Shown here piece after piece: positions 31,363-38,328 of a stretch of DNA of 38,328 nucleotides; the first letter of the stretch is position 1; the number at the start of each line of letters is the position of its first letter. The notes beneath the pieces were generated by a model, which saw nothing but the letters and a program-made list of their open reading frames with translations, was not told where the DNA came from and did not search any database. Source of the DNA: Streptomyces sparsogenes (lineage in GTDB: Bacteria; Actinomycetota; Actinomycetes; Streptomycetales; Streptomycetaceae); contig NZ_MAXF01000068.1 in assembly GCF_001704635.1 (NCBI RefSeq), positions 1 through 38,328 of the forward strand. Direction: 5' to 3'. Made by a program: the position numbers and the translations under genes.

Positions 31363-31599
31363 CGCGGTGGCGCTCCCTCCGGTCGGGTCGCCCCGGCGGC
31401 CGGGGCGTGGTGGTGCCCTGTGGGGTGCGTGACGCGCGTCCTGATCACCGTACGCCCGAACTGGTTGCATCCACCACCGGTAGCCTGAGGCAACGACTAT
31501 TTCCGGCCAGGGCCAGGGCCCTGGCCCGGGCGCGGCTGGGCCAGGGCGTGGCCGGGGCTGCGCCTGGGGCCCGGGGCGTGGCCGGGGCTGGGCCCGGGG
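31363..31599. other. Intergenic region with 18-bp palindrome and tandem repeats
   Basis: No gene is visible. It contains a perfect palindrome GGGCCAGGGCCCTGGCCC (31510-31527), likely the DUF1992 terminator. A 17-bp direct repeat GGGCGTGGCCGGGGCTG occurs at 31544-31560 and 31574-31590 (30-bp period), ending right at the DUF1992 stop. The asnB promoter must lie at about 31370-31480 but is not recognisable. Confidence 0.6.
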
Positions 31600-32001
31600 C
31601 TAGTCGGCCCGGCTCTCCCGTCGCTCCCGCAGCACTCCCTCCACGTCGAACGGCACCAGATCCAGCGGCGGCCCCTCGGGCGGCCGCCGCAGCGCCTCGC
31701 GGATCTTGTCGTTGATGTCCGCCAGGATCCGCCGCGCCTCGGCCTCCGACCCGGCCGCCCGCGCCGCGGCCAGCGCGTCCTCCGCCTCCTTGCGCAGCAC
31801 CAGCGCGGACGGGAGGAGGGACAGGCCCTCGCGGGCCATCTTCTCCTTGACCCACCACATCGGGTCGTACGGCTTGTCCAGGCCCCGGAGCGGCTTGCCC
31901 CGGCCGGGCAGGTCGTCGAAGTCGCCCCGCGCCTCCGCCTCGCGGATCTGCCGGTCGGCCCAGGTCTCGAAGCTGATGCCGGGCGGCTTGCGTTCGGTCA
32001 C
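31600..32001 (-). CDS. DUF1992 (DnaJ-homologue-subfamily-C-28-type) protein
   Basis: A 133-aa small cytoplasmic protein of the DUF1992 family. The diagnostic N-terminus is ISFETWADRQIREAEARGDF followed by the FDDLPGRGKPL loop; WWVKEKMAREG comes next, then a helical C-terminal half (ALVLRKEAEDALAAAR). Its start is GTG 31999-32001. Function is unknown; in eukaryotes the domain is called DnaJC28-like but no J domain is present here. It lies 36 bp downstream of the GlxA-type regulator on the same strand and may share its transcript. Length is typical. Confidence 0.85.
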   Translation of the reverse strand: MTERKPPGISFETWADRQIREAEARGDFDDLPGRGKPLRGLDKPYDPMWWVKEKMAREGLSLLPSALVLRKEAEDALAAARAAGSEAEARRILADINDKIREALRRPPEGPPLDLVPFDVEGVLRERRESRAD

Positions 32002-32037
32002 GGCGGTGGCTCCTCCCGCTTATGGGATGGGTTCCGG

Positions 32038-33180
32038 TCATTCCCATGGTGCCGTGGGGAGCGCCCCGGGCGGTACCGAGCGGGATACCGCGCGGGAGCG
32101 GAACACCTGGCGGTAGGTCTGCGGCGAGACGCTGGTCAGCCGCCGGAAGTGGTGGCGCAGATTGGGCGCGGTGCCGAAGCCGGTCCGGCGCGCCACGCTC
32201 TCGACCGGGTCGTCGGTGGTCTCCAGCAGCTCCTGCGCCAGCCGCACCCGCTCCTGGAGGACCCACTGCAACGGCGTGATCCCCAGCTCGTCGCGGAAGC
32301 GGCGGGCGAACGTCCGCTCGCTCATGTGGGCCGCCGCGGCCAGCCCGGCCACCGTCAGCGGCTCGTGCAGCCGCTCGCGCGCCCATTGCAGCACCGGCGC
32401 CAGACCGCCGCTCCCGCCCGCCCGGGGCCGTGCCGGAAGCCTGGCGTACTGCGTCTGCCCGCCCTCCCGGTGCGGCGGTACGACCATCCGGCGGGCCACC
32501 TCGTTGGCCACCGCCGCGCCATGGTCCCGGCGCACCAGGTGCAGGCACAGGTCGATGGCGGAGCCGGTGCCGGCCGAGGTGAGGATGGAGCCGTCCTCGA
32601 CGTAGAGGGCCGTGGGGTCGAGGTCGACGTCCGGGAAACGGTGGGCGAAGTCGGCGGCGCTCATCCAGTGCGTGGTCGCCCGGCGGCCCGACAGCAGCCC
32701 GGCGGCCGCCAGGATGTACACGCCGCTGCAGATGGACACGATCCGCCGGCCCGACTCGTGGGCCTTGCGCACCGCGGCCAGCAGACCGGGCGGCGGGGCC
32801 AGCTGGGCGGGCCGCGCGCAGGCGGCCACGATCACGGTGTCCGCCTCGACGAGGTCGTCGAGGCCGTACGGGGTGGGGACGCCGAGCCCGGCGGCGGTGC
32901 GCAGCGGACCGGGCTCGCCGGCGCACAGGCGCAGCTCGTACCAGGGGTCGACGATGTCCGCCCGGTCGAGGCCGAACACCTCGCACGGCACGGCGAGCTC
33001 GAAGGTGGGCGCGGCGTCGGTCACCGCGACCGCCACGACGTGCGGGCGGGGGGCGTCGCAGCCGGTCGGCGCGGGGCGGTCGGTCGGCGCGGCGGCGGGC
33101 CACGGTGTCGCCTCGGGCCCGGGTGTCGCTTCGGGCGCGGTTGTCGCGTCGGGTGGGGGTGTCGCGGCGGTTCGGCGCAT
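32038..33180 (-). CDS. GlxA-type AraC regulator with DJ-1/PfpI domain
   Basis: A 380-aa regulator. The N-terminus (about 1-45) is an Ala/Pro/Thr-rich repeat extension. Residues about 47-215 form a DJ-1/PfpI-like domain (ELAVPCEVFGL, SICSGVYILAAAGLLSGR with the elbow Cys, ATTHW). Residues about 275-360 hold the AraC double HTH (LTVAGLAAAAHMSERTFARR, SVARRTGFGTAPNLRHHF). It probably activates an amidase, amine or amino-acid related function. The APC permease, divergent with 71 bp between the starts, is the obvious target. ATG 33178-33180. Inverted repeats lie in the gap. Confidence 0.88.
   Translation of the reverse strand: MRRTAATPPPDATTAPEATPGPEATPWPAAAPTDRPAPTGCDAPRPHVVAVAVTDAAPTFELAVPCEVFGLDRADIVDPWYELRLCAGEPGPLRTAAGLGVPTPYGLDDLVEADTVIVAACARPAQLAPPPGLLAAVRKAHESGRRIVSICSGVYILAAAGLLSGRRATTHWMSAADFAHRFPDVDLDPTALYVEDGSILTSAGTGSAIDLCLHLVRRDHGAAVANEVARRMVVPPHREGGQTQYARLPARPRAGGSGGLAPVLQWARERLHEPLTVAGLAAAAHMSERTFARRFRDELGITPLQWVLQERVRLAQELLETTDDPVESVARRTGFGTAPNLRHHFRRLTSVSPQTYRQVFRSRAVSRSVPPGALPTAPWE
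33109..33176. repeat. 18-bp tandem repeat encoding the Pro/Ala/Thr-rich N-terminus
   Basis: About four degenerate copies of an 18-mer (GGTGTCGC[CT]TCGGG[CT]…) encode the ATPGPEATP-like extension at the start of the GlxA-type protein. Repeat polymorphism is likely in frame. Confidence 0.6.
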
Positions 33181-33238
33181 GGCGGGAATTTAGCGCACCA
33201 TGGCATTTCCGCCGATGGTCCCGGGTGCCCCCATCGGC
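33181..33238. promoter_or_regulatory. Divergent operator region with two adjacent inverted repeats
   Basis: GGCGGGAAT (33181-33189) and ATTTCCGCC (33205-33213) form 9-bp arms with one mismatch. GCCGATGG (33211-33218) and CCATCGGC (33231-33238) form perfect 8-bp arms and share three bases with the first pair. They fill the 71-bp gap between the regulator and permease starts. Confidence 0.5.
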
Positions 33239-33251
33239 GAGGCTGCCGCGC

Positions 33252-34583
33252 ATGACCGAACCACCCGCACCCCGCCACCGCCCCGCGCCCGGCGGCCGGC
33301 TCACCGCGCTCCAGGGCACCGCCCTGTACGTCGGGGCGGTGCTGGGCACGGGCGTCATCGCCCTGCCCGCGCTCGCCGCCGACACCGCCGGCCCCGCCTC
33401 GCTGCTGGCCTGGCTGGCCCTCGTCGTGGTGTCCGCGCCGCTGGCCGCCGTGTTCGCCGCGCTCGGCGCGCGCTACCCCGACGCCGGGGGCGTGTCCACG
33501 TACGCCCGGCTGGCCTTCGGCGAGCGGACCGCGGCGGTGGTGGGCTGGTGCTTCTACCTGGCGGTGCCCCCGGGCGCGACCGCCGCCGCGCTGTTCGCCG
33601 GCTCGTACACGGAGGCCGCCGTGGGCGGCGGCACGGTGACCCGCACGGTCACCGCCGCGGCGCTGATGGCCGCCGTCACGGCCGCCAACGCCGCCGGGCT
33701 GCGGGTGACCGGGCGGCTGCAGCTCGCCCTCTCGGGGTTGCTGCTCGTACTGCTGCTGGCCGCCGTGGCGCTGTCCCTGCCGCAGGCGCGTACGGAACAC
33801 CTGGAGCCGTTCGCCCCGCACGGCTGGGCCGCGATCGGCCCGGCGGCGGCGCTGCTGGTGTGGAGCTTCGCGGGCTGGGAGGCGATCACCCACCTGGCGG
33901 CCGAGTTCCGCGACCCGTCCCGGGACCTGCCCCGGGCCGCCGCGGGCGCCGTCGTGATCGTCGGAGTGCTGTACCTGTCCGTGGCGTTCGCCGTTGTCGC
34001 GGTGCTCGGCGCGGGCGCGGCCCACGCCGACGCCCCCCTCGGCGAGCTGATGGCCCGCGGTATGGGCGGCAACGCCCGGCTGCTCGCCGCCGCGGCCGCG
34101 CTCCTGCTGACCTTCGGCACGATGAACGCCTACTACGCCGGCGCCGCCAAACTCGGCGCCGCCCTCGGCCGGGACGGCGCGCTGCCGGGCTGGCTCGGCC
34201 GCGGCGGCAGCGTGGGCGAGGTGCCGCGCCGCAGCCTCGCGGCCGTCTCCGCGCTGGCCTTCCTCAGCCTGCTCACGGTCACCGCGGCCCACACGGACGC
34301 GCGCCCCCTGGTGCTGCTCGCCACGGGCTCCTTCGTCACGGTCTACGCGATCGGCGTGGCCGCCGCGCTGCGCCTGCTGCCGCGGCGCGGAGCGATCCGC
34401 GCCGCGGCCCTGGTGGCGCTGGTGGCCGTGGCCGGGCTGCTGCTGATGTCGGGCCGGTATCTGCTGTGGCCGCTCGGCGTGGCCGCGGCCGCCCTGCTCT
34501 ACCAGCGGCTGCGGGGCCGGAAGCGGGCGCGACCGGCCCCCGAGGCGGCGGCCACCCCGCTCGAAGCGGCCGAAACGGGCTGA
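33252..34583 (+). CDS. APC-family amino acid permease
   Basis: A 443-aa integral membrane transporter with 12 predicted TM helices, amino-acid/polyamine/organocation superfamily. TM1 carries the unwound-helix Gly motif VGAVLGTGVIALP that contacts the substrate amino group. TM6 has LLVWSFAGWEAITHLAAEF, and the loop EFRDPSRDLPRAAAG is characteristic. Tail: RGRKRARPAPE. The substrate is an amino acid or amine and cannot be specified. ATG 33252 is chosen: upstream in-frame codons lie inside the regulator gene. The divergent GlxA-type regulator is its likely controller. Confidence 0.9.
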   Translation: MTEPPAPRHRPAPGGRLTALQGTALYVGAVLGTGVIALPALAADTAGPASLLAWLALVVVSAPLAAVFAALGARYPDAGGVSTYARLAFGERTAAVVGWCFYLAVPPGATAAALFAGSYTEAAVGGGTVTRTVTAAALMAAVTAANAAGLRVTGRLQLALSGLLLVLLLAAVALSLPQARTEHLEPFAPHGWAAIGPAAALLVWSFAGWEAITHLAAEFRDPSRDLPRAAAGAVVIVGVLYLSVAFAVVAVLGAGAAHADAPLGELMARGMGGNARLLAAAAALLLTFGTMNAYYAGAAKLGAALGRDGALPGWLGRGGSVGEVPRRSLAAVSALAFLSLLTVTAAHTDARPLVLLATGSFVTVYAIGVAAALRLLPRRGAIRAAALVALVAVAGLLLMSGRYLLWPLGVAAAALLYQRLRGRKRARPAPEAAATPLEAAETG

Positions 34584-34692
34584 ACGCGCCCAGCCCACAG
34601 GCCCCCTGGAAGGACCCGCTCCGGCGGCGGGTACGGTGCCGACCATCGGCCGGAGACAGGCCGCTGCGACCGTTGCACGGGGGTAACTGCGC
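34584..34692. other. Intergenic region between permease and Rhs gene
   Basis: Only weak hairpins are visible, for example GCCGA/TCGGC at 34638-34650. An in-frame TAA at 34684-34686 and GGGGG at 34679-34683 define the start of the next gene. Confidence 0.4.
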
Positions 34693-37600
34693 GTGGGTAT
34701 TGGCGACTTCGTTCCGGATGGTGTCGAGGACTGGGTCGAGGACCGGGTCGAGGATGTCGGTGGGGCCATCGACGACGCGGGGGACTGGACGGCGGACCGG
34801 CTGGATGACGTCGGCTGGGAGAGCGGTGCGGACTGGGTCCGGGACAAGTCGGACTCGGCGGCGAACGCGCTGGGCGCGGCTGTCGATGAGATGCAGTTGG
34901 GGGAGAGTGAGGATCCCAAGAAGCTGATCCACGGCAGTCCGTCCAAGCTGCGGTCGACGGCGAATCACCTGACCGACTTCACGGCGGCGTTCAACAACGT
35001 CGGCAAGGGGTTGCAGGGGCTGGGGTCGGGGTCGTTGAAGGGGAAGGCGGCGGATGCCTTCCGGGAGAAGGTGTCGGTCGAGCCGAAGAAGTGGTTCTCG
35101 GCGGCGGACGCGTGTGAGAAGGCGTCGGGGGCGCTGGAGCGGTTCGCGGGGACGGTGGAGTGGGCGCAGGGTCAGGCGGAGGAGGCGATCCGGCGTTTCA
35201 AGAAGGGGAAGAAGGCGTCGGATGATGCGCGTACCGCCCACAACGACAAGGTGAGTGCGTATAACGAGGCGGTGGACGCGTACAACGCGCTGCCCGCTGA
35301 CGAGCGTGACCCGGCCAGTCTGCCGGAGAAGCCGGGTGCTTTTGCGGATCCGGGTGCGGGTGATGTGAAGGCCGCGCGGGAGATGCTGGCGGAGGCGCGG
35401 CGGCAGCGGGATGAGGCGCATGGGGTGGCGAAGACGGCGGTGGAGGCGGCGCGGGATATGGCGCCGAAGAAGCCGTCGTACGCGCAGCAGGTGGGGGACG
35501 GGCTGGACGGGCTGGCCCTGGACACCAGCCACTTCCTGGGCGGTGTGGTGAAGGGGACTGCGGGGTTGGTGAATTTCGTCCGGCAGGTGAACCCGCTGGA
35601 CCTGTACAACATCACCCACCCGGCCGAGTACGTGACCCATCTCAACAGCACCGCCGCCGGTCTGGTGCGGATGGCCAATGACCCGGGTACGGCGGTCAAG
35701 GGGATGTGGGACGCGTTCCAGCAGGATCCGTCCGAGGGGCTGGGGCGGCTGCTGCCGGAGCTGATCGGCACGAAGGGTCTGGGTGGGGCGAAGACGGCGG
35801 TGACGGCTGCCGAGCGGCTGCCCGCCACCTTGGCCAAGGCGGAGGGCCCCGCCATGCGGACGCTGGCCAAGGACGGGGCCGCGCCGCATGCGACGCCGGA
35901 TGTGGCGAAGACGGCCGGGGGTACGGATCCGGTGGATTTGGCGTCGGGGCGGATGTATCTGCCGCAGCGGGATGTGGTGTTGCCGGGGGCGTTGCCGCTG
36001 GTGTTCGTGCGGCGGGCGGAGTCGGGGTATCGGGTGGGGCGGTGGTTCGGGCCGACGTGGTCGAGTTCGGCTGATCAGCGGTTGGAGATCGGTGCGCGGG
36101 GTGTGGTGTTCGTCGCGGAGGACGGGTTGCTGCTGTCGTATCCGCATCCGGCGCCGGGGGTGCCGACGCTGCCCGAGCTGGGGCCGAGGTGGCCGCTGGA
36201 GCGGACGGTGGCGGGCGACTACACCCTCGCCGATCCGGACACCGGCCGCACCTGGTACTTCACCGGCCCGGAAGGGGGCGGGGACGGCGAGGCGCCGCTG
36301 GTGGAGATCAGCGATCGCAACGGCCACCGCCTGACCTTCGAGTACGACGTCCAGGGCGCCCCGGCCGCGATTGTCCACAGCGGCGGCTACCACCTCAAGC
36401 TCACCACCGAGGGCGGCCGCATCACCGCCCTGCACCTGGCAGGCGCGGCCCTCGACGGCACCGACCAGGAGCTGATCCGGTACTCCTACACCGATGGCAA
36501 TCTCACCGAGGTCACCAACTCCTCCGGCCAGCCATTGCGGTTCGAGTACGACACCGAGCGGCGGATCATCGCGTGGACCGACACCAACGACCGCCGCTAC
36601 GACTACGTCTACGACCAGAACGACCGAGTCATCGCCGAGGGAGGCACCGAAGGACACATCTCGGTGCGTATCGACTACGGTCCCGCCGATGAACGCACCG
36701 GCCACCGGGTCACCACCGTCACCACGCCCGAGGGCCACGCCACCCGCTATCTGGTCAACCACCGCTGCCAGGTCATCGCCGTGACCGACCCGCTCGGCCA
36801 CACCACCCACACCCACCGCGACCGCCACGGACGCATCCTCTCCCGCACCGACGCCCTCGGCCGCACCACCGGCTACACCTACGACACGGCCGGCCGGCCG
36901 GTCACGGTCACCGCCCCCGACGGCTCCCGGCAGACCGCCTCGTACAACGCCCTGAACCTCCCGCTGGAGACCACCGGAGCCGACGGGACGGTGTGGCGCT
37001 ACACGTACGACGAGCGGGGCAACCGCACCACCGCCACCGATCCGCTGGGCAACACCACCCGATACACGTACGACGACCACGGCCACCTGACGTCGGTCAC
37101 CAACTCGCTTGGCGACACCACCCGCGTGCGCTGCGACCCGGCGGGGCTCCCCGTCGAGATCACCGATCCCCTGGGCGCGACCACCGTCTACCACCGCGAC
37201 GCCTTCGGCCGCCCCACCGCCATCACCGACCCCCTCGGCGCCACCACCCGCATGGAGTGGACCATCGAGGGCAAGCCACTGCGACGCATCGCCCCGGACG
37301 GCACCGAGCAGAGCTGGGCCTACGACGGCGAGGGCAACGCCATCGCGCACCGGGACGCGAGCGGCGGCCTGACCACCTACGAGTACACCCACTTCGACCT
37401 GCTGGCCGCCCGGACCGACCCGGACGGCGCCCGCTACGAGTTCACGTACGACACCCGGCTGCGCCTCACCCAGGTCACCAACCCCCAAGGCCTGACCTGG
37501 ACCTACACCTACGACCCGACCGGCCGCACGCTCAGCGAGACGGATTTCGACGGCCGTACCCTCACCTACGCGCACGACCCCACGGGCCGGCTCGTCTCCC

Positions 37601-38328
37601 GCACCAATCCGCTGGGCCAGACCGTCTCCCTCGAACGCGACGTGTGCGGCCGGATCGTGCGCAAGGACGCCGACGGCCAGGCCACCACCTTCACCTACGA
37701 CCCGGCCGGACGCCTGACGGAGGCCATCGGCCCCGAGGTGGCACTGACGTACCGGCGGGACCGCATGGGCCGGGCCGTGGCGGAGGTCGCCGGCGACCGG
37801 GTCCTCACCCGCACGTACGACGCCCTGGGCCGCATCGTGCGCCGGACCACCCCTTCCGGGGCGAAGTCCACGTTCGCGTACGACGCGGCGGGCCGCCGCA
37901 CCACGCTGACCACCTGCGGCCAGACCCTCGACTTCGCGTACGACATGAGGGGCCGGGAGACGGCCCGCCGCTTCGGCGACACCTCCCTCGCCCAGATCTG
38001 GGACCCGGCCGGACGGCTGTCCGAGCAGACCCTCATCGGCCCGTCGGGCGACATCGCCCAGCACCGCGCCTACACCTACCGCCCCGACGGCCACCTCGCC
38101 GGCATCGACGACCACCTACGCGGCCACCGCGACTTCGACCTCGACGAGGCGGGCCGGGTCACCGCCGTCCGCGCCGAGAACTGGACCGAGAGCTACGCCT
38201 ACGACGAGGCGGGCAACCAGACCCACGCCACCTGGTCCACCGACCACCACCAGGACACCACCGGGGCCCGCGTCTACACCGGCACCCGCATCACGCGGGC
38301 CGGACGCGTCCGCTACGAACACGACGCC
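34693..38328 (+). CDS. Rhs/YD-repeat polymorphic-toxin-type protein with T7SS-like N-terminus, 3' partial
   Basis: 1212 codons are open to the right edge. The start is GTG 34693: an in-frame TAA is 9 nt upstream and GGGGG lies 9 nt before. Residues about 1-70 carry an acidic VEDW/VEDR/VEDV repeat. About 77-200 form a WXG100/T7SS-signal-like helical domain (GSPSKLRSTANHLTDF, WFSAADACEKAS), ending in a coiled coil. About 200-405 is a linker with hydrophobic helices. A DUF6531-like domain begins near 412 (DPVDLASGRMYLPQRDV). From about 520 there are at least 15 RHS/YD repeats (YTYDTAGRPVTV, FTYDPAGRLTEA, ITDPLGATT), which build the cocoon enclosing a toxin. The toxin, PxxxxDPxG cleavage motif and immunity gene lie beyond the window. 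Codon style changes near 36.2 kb. Confidence 0.9.
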   Translation, partial: MGIGDFVPDGVEDWVEDRVEDVGGAIDDAGDWTADRLDDVGWESGADWVRDKSDSAANALGAAVDEMQLGESEDPKKLIHGSPSKLRSTANHLTDFTAAFNNVGKGLQGLGSGSLKGKAADAFREKVSVEPKKWFSAADACEKASGALERFAGTVEWAQGQAEEAIRRFKKGKKASDDARTAHNDKVSAYNEAVDAYNALPADERDPASLPEKPGAFADPGAGDVKAAREMLAEARRQRDEAHGVAKTAVEAARDMAPKKPSYAQQVGDGLDGLALDTSHFLGGVVKGTAGLVNFVRQVNPLDLYNITHPAEYVTHLNSTAAGLVRMANDPGTAVKGMWDAFQQDPSEGLGRLLPELIGTKGLGGAKTAVTAAERLPATLAKAEGPAMRTLAKDGAAPHATPDVAKTAGGTDPVDLASGRMYLPQRDVVLPGALPLVFVRRAESGYRVGRWFGPTWSSSADQRLEIGARGVVFVAEDGLLLSYPHPAPGVPTLPELGPRWPLERTVAGDYTLADPDTGRTWYFTGPEGGGDGEAPLVEISDRNGHRLTFEYDVQGAPAAIVHSGGYHLKLTTEGGRITALHLAGAALDGTDQELIRYSYTDGNLTEVTNSSGQPLRFEYDTERRIIAWTDTNDRRYDYVYDQNDRVIAEGGTEGHISVRIDYGPADERTGHRVTTVTTPEGHATRYLVNHRCQVIAVTDPLGHTTHTHRDRHGRILSRTDALGRTTGYTYDTAGRPVTVTAPDGSRQTASYNALNLPLETTGADGTVWRYTYDERGNRTTATDPLGNTTRYTYDDHGHLTSVTNSLGDTTRVRCDPAGLPVEITDPLGATTVYHRDAFGRPTAITDPLGATTRMEWTIEGKPLRRIAPDGTEQSWAYDGEGNAIAHRDASGGLTTYEYTHFDLLAARTDPDGARYEFTYDTRLRLTQVTNPQGLTWTYTYDPTGRTLSETDFDGRTLTYAHDPTGRLVSRTNPLGQTVSLERDVCGRIVRKDADGQATTFTYDPAGRLTEAIGPEVALTYRRDRMGRAVAEVAGDRVLTRTYDALGRIVRRTTPSGAKSTFAYDAAGRRTTLTTCGQTLDFAYDMRGRETARRFGDTSLAQIWDPAGRLSEQTLIGPSGDIAQHRAYTYRPDGHLAGIDDHLRGHRDFDLDEAGRVTAVRAENWTESYAYDEAGNQTHATWSTDHHQDTTGARVYTGTRITRAGRVRYEHDA

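Noticed and set aside
34336..38115. A continuous minus-strand open frame of about 1259 codons opposite the Rhs gene
   Set aside because: It is an artefact of GC-rich codon structure. The plus strand has recognisable T7SS-like, DUF6531-like and YD-repeat sequence, while the minus-strand translation is low-complexity Arg/Gly/Val.

Overview
The window is high-GC DNA with strong third-position G/C bias, GTG/TTG starts, translationally coupled ATGA/GTGA overlaps and rare TTA codons. A conservon operon, a SpoIIE-type phosphatase, an ECF41 sigma factor and a T7SS-type Rhs protein are also present. Together these point to a Streptomyces or very close relative. I saw no rRNA, tRNA, CRISPR array, IS element or attachment site, and no gene-free stretch longer than about 300 bases.

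Layout. 1-2.0 kb: 3' part of a PAS-GAF-SpoIIE-HATPase protein, convergent with a TetR repressor that has a three-half-site operator over its start. 2.9-7.1 kb: a complete conservon (cvnA-B-C-D plus a CYP157-like P450 lacking the K-helix Arg), closed by a strong hairpin. 7.2-8.9 kb: two SAM methyltransferases on the minus strand, the second frameshifted near its 3' end. 9.0-13.4 kb: an accessory-looking block with an XRE-TPR regulator, a zinc-ribbon protein, a possible 38-aa ORF, a 62-nt hairpin, and an NB-ARC/TPR (NLR-like) protein whose N-terminus resembles the bacterial amyloid signalling motif BASS3. The zinc-ribbon gene, small ORF and NLR each carry one TTA codon. 13.5-14.8 kb: a TagF-like GT-B protein.

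15.0-19.8 kb is a metal-handling island: two Met/His-rich DUF305 proteins, a DUF3105 protein, two small membrane proteins sharing an LQ-[VL]-LR C-terminal tail, an ArsR repressor with the complete alpha5 zinc-site spacing (DxH-x10-HxxH), and a divergent His-rich cation diffusion facilitator. 19.9-22.1 kb: an NDH-2-like flavoprotein translationally coupled to an ECF41 sigma factor. 22.2-23.9 kb: an O-methyltransferase divergent from an HxlR regulator fused to a peroxiredoxin domain, with a palindrome between them. 23.9-27.5 kb: isochorismatase-like hydrolase, HAD phosphatase, Ppx/GppA phosphatase and an MBL-fold hydrolase.

27.6-34.6 kb: a sigma-like/zinc-finger/TM/CBM2 fusion protein, AsnB, a DUF1992 protein, a GlxA-type AraC regulator and a divergent APC permease. 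34.7 kb to the right edge: the first 1212 codons of an Rhs/YD-repeat protein with a T7SS-type N-terminal region and a DUF6531-like domain; its C-terminal toxin, if any, lies outside the window.

The least ordinary content is the NLR with its putative amyloid motif and TTA codon, the sigma-like/ZAS/CBM2 transmembrane fusion, the HxlR-peroxiredoxin fusion, the 62-nt hairpin, and tandem repeats that recur at gene 3' ends.
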